The notes under the pieces: generated by a model
Database searches by the model: none
Seen by the model: the letters and a program-made list of their open reading frames with translations, nothing else
What the model was told of the DNA's origin: nothing
Program-made: the position numbers and the translations under genes
From: Rhyacichthys aspro
Lineage: Eukaryota; Chordata; Actinopteri; Gobiiformes; Rhyacichthyidae
Length of the DNA: 64,000 bases
Reading direction: 5' to 3'
Assembly (NCBI GenBank): GCA_036850595.1
Contig: CM072168.1
Location: 18,777,982 to 18,841,981 of the forward strand
Shown: positions 47,193 to 58,294 of the stretch, piece after piece
Layout of the letters: each line of letters begins with the position of its first letter
Numbering within the stretch: position 1 is the first letter of the stretch

Positions 47193-49144
47193 CAAAATTA
47201 AAATTCACAATTGGTTTAAAAAGATCAAAAACATGCACCTTATACACAGACAAACCTAGAAAATTACTCAAAATTTCAAGGCATTCCATGTTTTTCAAAA
47301 TGCATAGGAATGAATTGATAACGAGAAAGAGGATTCATCACATTTAGGGCAGAGCTGCTGTGACTGAAAATGAATCTATTTGATAAAAACTAGAGTCGAT
47401 GGAGAAAGAGGACGGCTAATGCAGTCGGGGCAGATGGAGAAAATCATGGTCATTCTTGAAACACGGTGAAAATCATGTGTGACGACTCATTATGGCTCAT
47501 GAATTTAGTAAATAACAGTGTCAGGGGAGTGATGACTGCCTGAATAGGAGCTTTCTGCAACTTGTTAGAGCACGGACAGATTTGTGTACGAATGAGGCCG
47601 GTGCAATATGATTTAGAGACGGTTAAAATATTCAAATGAGGAATCTTTGATCGAACAAACAGGCAAATCAAGTTGGAAAAATGGCCCAAAAACCTGAAAT
47701 AAGTGGAAATGTTGTGATTTAAATGAGTTTTTTTCGAGCTCATTCTGACTCAAATGTGTTTTTAGGCTTCAACAATTAAGGAACCGAAAAGATTTAATTT
47801 ATCCAGATGTTAATCAAAGCCTGCTGCACTCATTTAAAACCTGATACTGCTTCAAAAGTACTTTCCGCCATTAACGTTTTTGTCTATTCAGTGTTTGGAA
47901 ATACTCTTTTTACTCTTACACTCACTCTTTTTCACTATTTTACTGCAAATTTAAATCATAAAAGTAAAGCAACCTGTAATTAACACTATTATACGAAGCA
48001 AAAAATGTTTCCCTCAAAATGTCACTGCAACAAATCAATAATCTAAAATCTGTGCATGGAATAAAGTAAATGTTTAGAAAGGAATAAATAAAGATGGCCG
48101 CAAAGCTTGCTATTGGTAGCTTTTGATGCTAATGGACAAAGTATAACAAACTATTCATGGCTCATACTGTATTTGGTTTAATAATAATAAAACATTTTAT
48201 TTGTGGCACGTTTCAAGACTCTTAACATAGAAACAATACAGAACGTTCAGTAAAAACAGTAAAAGGAGATACACAATAAAACAAAATTAGTTTAGTTGAC
48301 CATAGACACAAACTACAGTGTCGTCTTTGATATAATTACTTTTGGGCTCTGAAAACTGCTAGTGCTAAGCTAATGGCAACCCTTTGTGTCCTGTTTGTGA
48401 CCTGTTTATTCATCTTAAAGTGTATAAAAACTAATAATGTAAAGATAAACCATAAAACTTCCATCATTTCCTAAAAAGGCTCCAGTTTTACACAACCCTC
48501 TCCTATTTACTCAGTTATCCATCTAGCTAACGGGAAATATAGTCAATATAATCTGTCATCATGCTTGTTGCTGTACAATTTATGGAGATAACAATAAGTT
48601 AGTTCCTTTAACTCTGCAGCGTTTGGATTGGCATCATCCCAAAGCCACAGAGGCTCATTTTAAATCTATCAAAATGAAACCGTCTTTTGTTTGGAAAACC
48701 TTGAGACAGTACGGATCCGTGCTTCACAGGAATCTTTCACTCCTGTTGACATAAATGTGCTATTTCTGGAGCCCAGTCACACCCAGCTCATGTTCACACA
48801 CTTCCAACCTGACAATATGGGCAGCTCTGGCACAAGCTGGTGTCCAGGTGGTGAAGAGGAGCCAGTGCCCGCCCACCAGACACATGCCACTGAACACCAC
48901 TGCAGCGAACACAGGCCCAGAGCACTCACCGGCTCTAGGCTGCTCTAACCAACATGTCACAATGAGTAGAGAAAGGCATACATCACAGTTAAATCACACA
49001 CGACATTCACTCCAACGCTCTCCAGTTCAGTTCAGGACAGGTTTTTAACTTTATGACTTACTCTTTCATTGACTGTAGGTTTTATTGTTGATTTTCTTTT
49101 AATGTTCATATGTAACTATCAGCTACATGTCAACTCCACTCTAC

Positions 49145-49930
49145 AAACGACAGCCTCAAAGGGTCACAACTCAAACTACAGAAGCCTCAGAAGGTCAAAA
49201 CTCAAACTACAGCAGCCTCAGAGGGTCACAACTCAAATACAGAAGCCTCAGAAGGTCAAAACTCAAACTACAGTAGCCTCAGAGGGTCAAAACTCAAACT
49301 ACAGTAGCCTCAGAGGGTCAAAACTCAAACTACAGTAGCCTCAGAGGGTCAAAACTCAAACTACAGTATCCTCAGAGGGTCAGAACTCAAACTACAGCAG
49401 CCTCAGAGGGTCAAAACTCAAACTACAGCAGCCTCAGAGGGTCACAACTCAAACTACAGCAGCCTCAGAGGGTCAAAACTCAAATACAGAAGCCTCAGAG
49501 GGTCACAACTCAAATACAGAAGCCTCAGAGGGTCAAAACTCAAACTACAAAAGCCTCTAAGGGTCAAAACTCAAACTAATGCAGCTTCAAAGGGTCAAAA
49601 CTCAAATACAAGAGCCTCAGAGGGTCAGAACTCAAACTACAGCAGCCTCAGAGGGTCAAAACTCAAACTACAGCAGCCTCAGAGGGTCAAAATTCAAACT
49701 ACAGCAGCCTCAGAAGGTCAAAATTCAAACTACAATAGGCTTAGAAGGTCAAAACCCAAACTACATCAGCTTCAGAAGGTCAGAACTCAAACTACAGCAG
49801 CCTCTAAAGGTCAAAATCCAAACTACAGCAGCCTCTAAAGGTCAAAATCCAAACTACAGCAGCCTCTAAGGGTCAAAACTCAAACTAAGGCAGCTTAACG
49901 GGCTCAAAGTCAAACTACAAAAGCCTGAGA
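49145..49930 (-). repeat. 31-bp minisatellite, array 1 in the right arm (complete)
   Basis: About 25 reversed copies with GCAGCCTCAGAGGGTC-type units, many missing a few bases (28-30 bp). Because it is not cut by the window edge, it shows the full extent of the array that is truncated at base 1. Units past 49540 are increasingly degenerate (CCTCTAAAGG, GGCTTAGAAG). Confidence 0.94.
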
Positions 49931-50659
49931 GGGTCGAAAATCAAAATTAATATTCACAGTTGGTTTAAAAAGAACATACAGGATAGATTTTAAATGTTTG
50001 TAACGAGAAAATCTTGACCCAAACTCTTTAGATGATGATTAAAATAGCAGAGTTTTATAGTCATTAGGCCCAGTTCTCAGTTTTTTACACTGTGTAGTTC
50101 TCATTTACCAGGACTCGGACACGCCTTTTGCCTTTGGATATTCATCACTGCTGCAGAACGTGATCTGAATTCATCCGAGACGTGGCCTGAGTGTTTCCTG
50201 CCGCCGCTCTGGTGGACGCACCGAGGGCCGCGGGTGAGACTTTTGACCGACACCGGAACAAAACAACTGGCAGCGCTGTGTTCGGAGCTCATCCAGAGCA
50301 GGCACCATCTTAGTGTTAAAAATAAAGCCTTAAATGACAAACAATTCCAATTTAATAAGTGTGTTTTCACCGGCAAGCACAAGTACAAAAATCCAAAATA
50401 AATAACGTGTTCTTGTCGCCTCTCAGAAGTTTGAAGCTCTTATTGTTGCCTGAAAAATCACTTCCAATTAAGTGATCAATGCACTGCACTTAGAGCCCTG
50501 TCCAATTTCAGAGTCACAAAGGACCACGGGGCAGATGAATGAAACCCTCACACGACACTGATAACATTCATCCAAAAATAATGGAAGAAAAAGACAAAGT
50601 GGTTAGAAAAGATCGATTTGTGGTATTTTAATTCACTTGAAGAGAACTGCTTTGTATAT
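49931..50659. other. No gene recognised
   Basis: Non-coding sequence between array 1 and the TTAA transposon. Confidence 0.5.
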
Positions 50660-50663
50660 TTAA
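50660..50663 (+). repeat. TTAA target-site duplication, left
   Basis: TTAA directly abuts the AGGTCCC terminus of the transposon and is repeated at 53319-53322. Confidence 0.88.
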
Positions 50664-50827
50664 AGGTCCCATATTATGCTAAATCGACTTTTCTGAGCTT
50701 TTAACCATGTTCTAACGTTGTTTCTACCTCAAACACATACCCAAAGTTGTGTTTTGTTTCATTCGCGCATGTTTAAGTAATTTATTTAGTTTGAGCTACA
50801 GTCCCTAAAACGAGCTGTTTCACGCAA

Positions 50828-50835
50828 TGACGTCA
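50828..50835. promoter_or_regulatory. TGACGTCA (CRE-like palindrome), left end of transposon
   Basis: A perfect TGACGTCA lies 165 bp inside the left terminus. AGGAAGTG, an ETS-like core, lies about 30 bp further in. This arrangement would suit a promoter firing rightward toward the THAP exon. Function is inferred from motif only. Confidence 0.5.
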
Positions 50836-50985
50836 ATAAGTGAAATAAACCACTCCTCTCCAGGAAGTGGTCCTCCACACTCCTCCTGCCCCTCTCTCCT
50901 GCACTGTCAACAAGTGCCGTGCTCTGCAGCTCAGACACAGAGAAGCATCGCTGCTAATGTGTTAGCTTACTTACCGTCAGCAACA

Positions 50986-51212
50986 TTCGGCTGTGGGAGT
51001 TTTACTGCGTTGTTTTCTCTCCCAAAAAGAATTAACATGTAAGAAGTGGTTGGAGTTTATTATTCGAAACTCCCAGGGTAAAGTAGCCAAACTGGTTTTT
51101 GTCTGTAACCAACACTTCACTGAAGACTGCTTCGAAAACCTCAACATGGTCCAAAATTTTAAAAAAGGGTGCTAATCCCACTATAAAAGACACCGAAGAG
51201 GAGCCCAGAGCA
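50986..51212 (+). pseudogene. THAP-domain exon with two frameshifts
   Basis: Read across three frames, the sequence gives FGCGSF...LFSLPKR, then CKKWLEF, GKVAKLVFVCNQHF and TEDCF, then ANPTIKDTEEEPRA, followed by a good donor GTAAGT at 51213. The FSLPK, KKW and C-x2-H (CNQH) pattern plus the trailing DCF fit the C2CH zinc-binding THAP fold used by Kolobok and P-type transposases to bind their ends. The first Cys of the C2CH set is not clear. Frame changes fall near 51040 (after FSLPKRIN) and in the A-run near 51166, so this copy cannot make the protein. It is probably the remnant of the transposase's DNA-binding exon. Confidence 0.65.
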
Positions 51213-51998
51213 GTAAGTACTACTATATTGCTAATGATAATTTCGAGTAGAGTTTTGTATAGTTTCGAGTTTTGTATAGCTTATGTTTAAAGATAATATC
51301 TTTGTTTTCATTCTTTATAAAACGCTAAACTGCTGCTCATGTCGCTAAAGCACATTTTGATAAGTAGCGGCTGTTACCTTTTCATGGCAAAAACAACGAG
51401 GTGTGAAAAGTGTCTATAGGTTGTAGTCACATTGTCTAGTTGATTAGACCGTCGTCTTACTGTTGTTATGCTAACAGTGTGTGTGAATAGGGTTAGATGT
51501 GTTTGACCCTCGTTTCTTATCACGCTCTTAGGTTAGACAATGACAACTGAGTATCTGTTGTATTTTCCAGAGCACTTCTCAAGAATCGTCCAGCTTCACA
51601 TAACATACATTTCACCAACCAGAAGCAGCAGTAAATGTACAGGCAACCTCTGCATTGGTGCTAACTAGATCTGTGGCTACACAGTTATCTTACTACTACT
51701 TTATACTTTATCAGATTAGAAGTATGTTATTTTACAACAATTCAATGAAGAAAGAAATAGCACTGTGTGTTAGATCAGAACAGCTTGTACACAAGATGAA
51801 TACATGTCCCCAATACGAAGCCAGTTTCCCAGTACCTTTTTTAATTCATTTTGCATATAGTGTATGTACATTCTTTACAAATTACAACAAACAGCCTGAT
51901 ATAACCTGATGTGCCTCTTCCAGACTTGGTGAAGAGCAGGAGACAGAAATGTTCAATGTTACATACTAATGTATGTTTTTCATGTTGATTTAGCTCAC
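51213..51998 (+). other. Transposon interior without recognised coding sequence
   Basis: It follows the THAP exon donor. An acceptor-like TTTTCCAG at 51571 is followed by a short frame with an early stop. No transposase core is recognised, so this is probably intron or deletion scar. Confidence 0.5.
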
Positions 51999-53026
51999 TT
52001 AATCATCTTTAAATGTGACACACTGCTGTTGTTCTATCACAGGTGTCCAAGCAGCTGTTGCCACTACAAATAGGAGCACACAGGAGGGAATGACCACTCT
52101 GATGCTTGCTCCGAGAAATCCCCAGCACCAGCTCACAAAACTCCTGCATGCAACAAACCTGAGTCGCCTGGAAGAAGAGACAAAGATGTTTGGCGATATG
52201 CTCCTTAGCAAAACCTAAATAATTTGTATTTATGTGGATTTTATAATAAAAAAATTATGATTGGAATTACACCAGTCTTTTAAATTAGCACTTACTCTTC
52301 TTCTGTTCTTCTTTTAACTGGTCCATAGTCTGTACGATAAATGTTATTTATATTTTGAAGAGTATATATGTTCAAGCAGTTGGCCTCCAGGCCAGGATGT
52401 GCTGTAATACACGGAGGAGGAGCAAGAAGCTGATTTATTTGCCTTAAAACCTAAAAATGAAAAATGATGATCAGTATTTACAGTAATGTAAAGCTGCATT
52501 TACATTACAAAACTAATTACATGTAGTTTTCATTTTACTACAAGGTTGCAGGAATGCTATCATTCATAGCATTTTATTATAACAGCATCAGTCTTGTGCT
52601 GTAAGCCTGTAAGTATGGGTGTGCACCATAGTCTATTTGAAAACAACATAACGTGGTAAGACAGGCATAATAGTTGAAACTTTATTACACAAATATTACT
52701 GCATAGCTCTACATATTGCTAGGCTACTTTATTATAGTTCTTTCAATACACTGCACCAGCTACCTTAGGAGTCTCCAGGCAGCATACATTCTCAACTTCA
52801 GTAGGCATTGTATGGTCATTTCCACATGTGCACCGATAAACAGAAGCAGTTAACACTCGCTATGCTACGGGCTACACCATAGAAACATACACAATAAATA
52901 GTTTCTCATTTACCAAGCAGAAACGTCTTGTAGAAGCCTTCGAGGTCTTTGTGTTTGCTCATGTTCTTCGAACTCAGAGTCAGACTCTGGGTCGAAGATA
53001 TACGGCTCAGTTACTCTCAAAGCCAT
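51999..53026 (-). CDS. P2X7 C-terminal 'ballast'-domain-like protein, four exons
   Basis: On the - strand, exons at 53026-52914, 52833-52764, 52450-52296 and 52167-51999 join in frame to about 168 codons. It starts MALRVTEPYIFDPESDSE. The first exon ends in the Trp codon that leads into CTCGNDHTMPTEVENVCC, then APPPCITAHPGLEANCLN..LQ, then ERLRFVACRSFVSWCWGFLG and IRVVIPSC. These cysteine/tryptophan motifs are those of the zinc- and nucleotide-binding ballast domain at the C-terminus of P2X7 receptors, also found in fish as small stand-alone proteins. There is no P2X channel part. Splice phases agree and donors are canonical. The intron 1 acceptor reads CG instead of AG, and the C-terminus after IPSC looks atypical, so this copy may be dead. 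Confidence 0.7.
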
Positions 53027-53099
53027 TGCTGAAAAAGTTATTACTACGATGTACCGTGTTTACTTCACTCTGTTTCCAGCGGCGTACGTAGAGGTACCG

Positions 53100-53107
53100 T
53101 GACGTCA
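53100..53107. promoter_or_regulatory. TGACGTCA (CRE-like palindrome), right end of transposon
   Basis: A perfect TGACGTCA lies 211 bp inside the right terminus and 74 bp upstream of the ballast-like ATG on the - strand. A CACTTCC (ETS-like) and a GGGCGG GC-box stand beside it. This is a plausible core promoter for the - strand gene and mirrors the site at 50828. Confidence 0.55.
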
Positions 53108-53318
53108 GGCAGGAAGTGGGCGGAGCCAACACGGAAGAGCTGAGCCTTAAAGTGACAGCCCCAAATCAGACCGTTCACTTTGGACTCATGATGAGAGCTC
53201 ATTCAGACCGCTTGTATAAGATACTTATTGAGTGTTTCATGTTGCAGAACGTGATATGGTAACCTAAATGTATCCAAAATACACTGTATAAAGTTCAAAA
53301 TAGCATAATATGGGACCT

Positions 53319-53322
53319 TTAA
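53319..53322 (+). repeat. TTAA target-site duplication, right
   Basis: Second copy of the 4-bp duplication flanking the transposon. Confidence 0.88.
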
Positions 53323-55426
53323 GATGCACTGATGTGATTATATATTGGAAAGGTAATATAAAGAGTAGATTTTTATGTTATGGAAGGTTTCTCGATAGCG
53401 TATTCTAATCCTTAGACTGGCTGGAGAAAACTATGAGGAAATAAAGCATCAAAAGGTCAAGGGTCGCTATAATAAAACATGGTTATTGTACTAAAACATG
53501 ATGTAAATGTTAAAAATACACTCTTTTATTGTTCTGGTGGCACTTTCTGCACAGTTTCTACCTTCTTGCTGTTCTCTCAGAAGTTTATTTTTTAAATGGT
53601 TGGGTTTTTTTTCTTTATAATCTATTGCATGAAAAGATATGGTTCGAAACCGATGGATAAAACATGCTAACTTTATATTATAAAGAAAAATAAAAAGAGT
53701 GGACAAAGGAATATGTTGCTAAAAAGCCAAGCTCCCGTTCACACTCTTTCAGCAACATCTGTGATCTTTCTTATTATTATAGTCTTTTGTCGGTGGAATA
53801 ACACTCTTTTTGGTTTATTAAATCCTGTCACACGGTGCAGTTTTGTCCGTCACCAACAAACGATTGATTAGTTGTGGCTAAATCATACGTTTTGTGGCTT
53901 TAAACTGTCTTTAAATTAAATTGTGTGACAGGATCAAAGACAAGCCCAAATCCCACATTCGTACAACCAAAGATTAGCTTCGACGAGTCCGTGACAGTGT
54001 CCGCAGCGAAGATAACAGACGCACTATTGTTCGCCGATGACTACAACCCATCTCCATTTGCAACAGTGAATCCGAGTTGATTTGTTTTCAGTCTGTTTCT
54101 CGATTGAGTCCCACTTGAGCTGACACTGACTATTTTTGACCAGAGTTGTAGCGTCAAATCTCACAGTAATCTTACTATAAAAATCCATTTAGATCAATTT
54201 TAGACCAATTATTGACTGATTGTCGGCTCATTTTTCTGCTGCTATAGGCTCCCCTCTGATGACTGTAGATATAGTTATTGAAATACATGTTCTTACGAGA
54301 CGGTTGGGTGCCTCATCTCTCAGAATTCATCCATAGAGCCAGTAAAATATCTATAAAAGAGAGCTTTTGCCTCTGATTCATATAAAGAACCACTCCAATG
54401 CAGACATATATGGTGCAATGTTACGTAGTGTTGCTCTGTAAACTACTGCACACCTGTATTTGCCCACAAGGCGGACACAGCCACATTTAAAACAATGACA
54501 CACAGTTTTATCGGAGCCCATTGTGTCTGGAGCTCGGACACGCCCACTTCCTCCTCTTTGTGTCTCGTTCTCACCAAACGCAGACGTTCATTCCCATTCT
54601 TCCATCAAATGAGCCACAGCGGCGTAAGGTCACCCTCTGTCTTCAACCACGCACCTCCTTTGTCTTTTTGTAGTTCAGCTCACACCAGACCACCTTAAAA
54701 GTGCTGACTTAACGCTCACGTCGATAAAAAATACAGAGGGTTCAAGGGGGCAGCGCACGGAGGCAGAAAAGACGAACAGAAAAGTACAGATAGTCATTGA
54801 GGCGTGAACGAAGCGCTGCAAACAACACACGGTCTGACTCTGAGAGCGAAGAGCGCTGTTCAGACCAGACTTTGATCCATGTCTCCAGCAGCACTTTAAA
54901 ATACAAACTCTATTTCACAGATACACCTCCTGCAGTTTAAAGAGCAGCCAGCTTCAAACCGAGGCAGCACAGCGTTTGACATTTCTCAAACCTGAACATT
55001 TATGAGCTAATCTGTCTCGGTGTAGCTATAAAATACAGGGCTTCCTGGAAAATTTTTATCAGATGAAATGGAAGTGCACTGATTTCAACCTTTACATACT
55101 CAGTCCAGCTCGGGTTCTTTTTGGCCTTCTTCTTTACTCACAGGTTCCTTATGTTTTACATTGTTTATTTGATGAATACAAGCTTGAAAAAGGTTCAAAT
55201 GAATCTCCTTTTACCAGCCATCTCTTCCAATATTAGATTAAGTATATATTAGTTATATTGAAAGAGGTACATGCAGACAGTACTCAAGCTGCGATAAAAC
55301 ATGTGCTGCTAAAAAAATCATGTGTCAAATTCACTGTAGCAGTCCTAAAAAGACTTAAAAGAAGACAAGAGGCAAATAAGGGTTAATTTACAATAATATG
55401 TTTACACTTAAAAAGTCCATTACCTG
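53323..55426. other. No gene recognised
   Basis: AT-rich non-coding sequence. Open frames are short and unrecognised. Confidence 0.5.
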
Positions 55427-55880
55427 ATTATTTACTGTTGTATTTAGTTTTTCAGTTGAATCACCTAAAGTTTATTGTAACAGGAATCATCTGTGAAAAA
55501 TGAGACCTTAAGACGTGATCTAGTCTTTATAATTAAGGATTTTAATAGATTTTAGCAGGATTTTGTCCAATCACAGCTCACTTCAGGTAAAAGGAGCGCT
55601 CCCATTGGTCGACACTGATGTCAACAACGAAGGAACAAGGAAATAAACCAAGGAAATGGGTTATTCTGTTGGAAATACGTCTTATTTTACAGAGAAACAG
55701 CTCAAAAAAGATAAAAAAAAAATACAGAAACATGCAGCATATTCATATTTTCTGGTGGAAAATGGGTCGGTTTATAAAATTAAGAAGCAGGAAAGGTTAC
55801 TACGCTGCTGTTGGAGGAGAGTGGAGTCTGAGACTGGGACAAAAAACGAAATTGTGTACTTCAGCTTTAAATGTGAAGTC
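55427..55880 (+). repeat. Unclassified interspersed repeat with opposed CCAAT boxes, copy 2
   Basis: Begins ACTGTTGTATTTAG and runs to ACAAAAAACGAAATTG. It shares with 60045-60610 the segments CAGGAATCAT, GATCTAGTCTTTATAATTAA, GTCCAATCACAGCTCACTTC, AGGAGCGCTCCCATTGGTCGA-like, AAGAAGCAGGAAAGGTT and GGAGTCTGAGAC. It lacks the roughly 100-bp middle segment present in the copies at 60045 and 31165. Confidence 0.85.
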
Positions 55881-57644
55881 CTATTATCTTATCTCATTGC
55901 ACAAAAACACAAAAATGATGATTATGTAAAAGAAAGATGCGATTATTGATGCATAGAGTACATCTGATATATGTCTAGATTCCTTCTGGTTGACCTTTAG
56001 TACAGTCTGTGTTTGAAATACAAGAGAATACACACTGATTGTACAAAGCAGGCCGATTATTAGAAGCGAGCCGGCTGCATGCTTCATAACGTCGGTCTAA
56101 TAAAAGGCATTTTTGTGGGCGTTCGACAACAGGAGCCACTCACACCTGGGAAGCAGTTTTTTTTTCCTCCCGCTCCGTGATGTAAAGCACTGAGCTGAAT
56201 CCATGGTACGGCTCAGTGTGCGCTAACCCCTCCTCCGCTGCTGCCTCCCACTCGCTCTAAGTCCACATTAGGCAGACGGCAGCAGGTGAACGCAGACAGT
56301 CTCTCCACCAACAACCAACCGTTCCTTACTGTACCTCAGCGCCCACACACCAAGAGATCCGGCTCGTGTTTTTATCTGCCAAGAATCATCAAAGTACTGC
56401 ATTTATTCTGACGGGTGTTACCTACAATCATGTGAAATCTACAGGTGTTTAAATGTAAAAGATTAACGTCAAACTGATGTAACAATGCGTTCTCAACACA
56501 GCCGTCTATTGCTGCTTAAAGACTGCATCAATAATTAAATCTCAGCCAAACAGCAGCAAAGAAAGGAATGAATAATAGGAATAAAATAAGTAAGACTCGT
56601 CAAATAAAGGGATAAAAGTGAAGAGCTTCGGCAAATCAGGGATATTAATAAAAGAGAGAGGGCAATCAGGGCAAAAGTATTATGTGAGATTAATATGACA
56701 CCGATGGCCATTAAAGTAAAGGGAGTATATTTTTGTTAACTTTTTCATTAACAAAAGTTAGCACATAAAAATTGACCATGTTCTGTTTTAAAATGTACTG
56801 CATAAATATTATTATTCTTGCCATTCACTGAATTGAGGACATTTTTTGGAACTATTTCTCTATTGGGATGTCAAATACTGATTCAGATTCACAAAAAATA
56901 ATTGGTTTACTGTGATTGGCAGACATTATTGAGGCATAGTGTAACAGGTTTAGTGAGTTTAGGGAAAACTAATCTAATCTACTGGGGTTTTCATGCACAA
57001 ACATTTCTCTTTTGGACAGAAAATTATACAAACAAGAGCAAATATTGAGTTAGATATAGTTAAAATAATAGAAAAATGTATTGTTTCCATTTGATCCATC
57101 TTTTATCTAGTTCCGCTGAAGTAAACCTGAACTAAAAATCATCAGATGCCAGGAGTTAAAGTAGTTTTCAGTGACGTAAACCAGACTCAGAGAGACACAG
57201 CCTCCATCCGACAAGGCACTGACCTTCTTACAGTGTTATCCACCAACATCGCTCAATAACGAAACATTTCCATGAGCCCAGCTGCTCCTGTTCAAGAGCA
57301 CAGAACCGTAACACAACCACATGCTCAGAGTGAAATACAAGGAAAAGTAACTCTTAACACATCACACACAGTAACTACATTGGGAAACAATACAAGACGA
57401 TACATTATGGAAAACAATTATATATAAATTTATCTTACAACCCCCAATAAATGAACAGGGATGCATAATATTCACCAGAAACAAAGAGCAAGTTCACAAA
57501 AAGGAATATTTTATTAATTAAATCCAATCTTCAGGACAAACAAAAGCCATTACTCAAAAGCTCAAAGTAACTTAAACTGGAAAAAAGATCATCCACAATG
57601 GACGGTTGTACCTGTCCTCGCCCAAAAAAGATTAACCCTTAAAA
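55881..57644. other. No gene recognised
   Basis: Non-coding sequence before the hAT-like element. Confidence 0.5.
57637..57644 (+). repeat. 8-bp target-site duplication, left
   Basis: CCTTAAAA, matching CCCTAAAA at 58295-58302 in seven of eight positions. Confidence 0.6.
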
Positions 57645-58294
57645 CACACACGTCAAACTCAAGGCCCAGGGGCCAAATGTGGTCCTTTACAATGTTTTAT
57701 GTGGCCCTTCAATACATTCAGTAGTTTACATTTTTGACACTAGGTTTGAACAGGTTTTAGATGGATTTGATTTTTGCTACAAAGATGAACCTACTTCTTA
57801 CTAAAACCTGTTCAAATCAGACTAAAACCTGTTCAAATCCAACGAAATCCTGTTCAAATCCATCTAAAACCTGTTCAAATCCATCTAAATCCTGTTCAAA
57901 TCAGACTAAATCCTGTTCAAATCAGACTAAATCCTGTTCAAATCAGACTAAATCCTGTTCAAACCCAACTAAAATCTCTTTAAATCATCTAAAATCTGTT
58001 CCAATCCACCTAATTCCAGTTCAAATCAGACTAAATCCTGTTCAAATCCAACGAAATCCTGTTCAAATCAGACTAAATCCTGTTCAAACCCAACTAAAAT
58101 CTCTTTAAATCATCTAAAATCTGTTCCAATCCACCTAATTCCAGTTCAAATCAAACTAAAACCTGTTCAAATCTGAGTAAAACCTGTTAAAAATGATAAT
58201 GAAATCTCACATTCAAAATGTTATCTCCTTCGGTCCCTGAAAGGATTCTTAATAACAATCGCGGCCCCTCACCTCTTTGGGTTACACACCACTG
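57645..58294 (-). mobile_element. hAT-like non-autonomous element with internal 21-bp minisatellite
   Basis: The best-preserved member of its family, 650 bp. The left end CACACACGTCAAACTCAAGG and right end TTTGGGTTACACACCACTG are the degraded CAGTGGTGTCAAACTCAAGG-type inverted repeats. An imperfect 8-bp duplication flanks it, as expected for hAT. It contains a leader GGCCAAATGTGGTCC...GTTTTATGTGGCCC, about 18 reversed 21-bp units (57775-58185), and a tail GAAAGGATTCTTAATAACAA leading into GCGGCCCCTCACC. No transposase is encoded. Confidence 0.8.

Larger units (their letters stand above)
39136..49525 (-). repeat. Large inverted duplication, right arm
   Basis: Reverse complement of 10288-1 throughout, with scattered substitutions and short indels. 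Examples: 39150 has AAAAGAGCCC against AAAATGAGCCC, about 39715 has a small deletion beside CCGGGGAGAG, and 40449 lacks two bases found at 8966. No exon is recognised in it. Homology to the left arm's continuation presumably goes on past 49525, but that sequence is outside the window. Confidence 0.93.
50664..53318 (+). mobile_element. Kolobok/T2-like TTAA DNA transposon carrying two genes
   Basis: A 2655-bp element with perfect 18-bp terminal inverted repeats, AGGTCCCATATTATGCTA at 50664-50681 and its reverse complement at 53301-53318, flanked by TTAA on both sides. TTAA followed by AGG matches the T2/Kolobok superfamily, whose transposases often start with a THAP domain. piggyBac also uses TTAA, but its ends usually read CCC... 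and it lacks THAP. Inside are a decayed THAP exon on + and a P2X7-ballast-like gene on -. No DDE catalytic region is visible in the remaining space, so the copy is non-autonomous. Confidence 0.85.

Noticed and set aside
48691..49048. Overlapping 85- and 97-codon open frames mirrored at 478-835
   Set aside because: Different frames of the same stretch are open equally, and no domain is recognised. Both arms share them simply because the DNA is duplicated.
52015..52218. 67-codon + strand frame in the transposon with a preceding CACAG acceptor-like site
   Set aside because: It lies antisense to the FVSWCWGFLG exon of the ballast-like gene, which has much stronger protein similarity. The + frame is its shadow.
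50664..53318. Assignment of the TTAA element to piggyBac
   Set aside because: The target site fits, but the AGGTCCC terminus and the THAP exon fit Kolobok/T2 better, and no piggyBac-type protein is visible.
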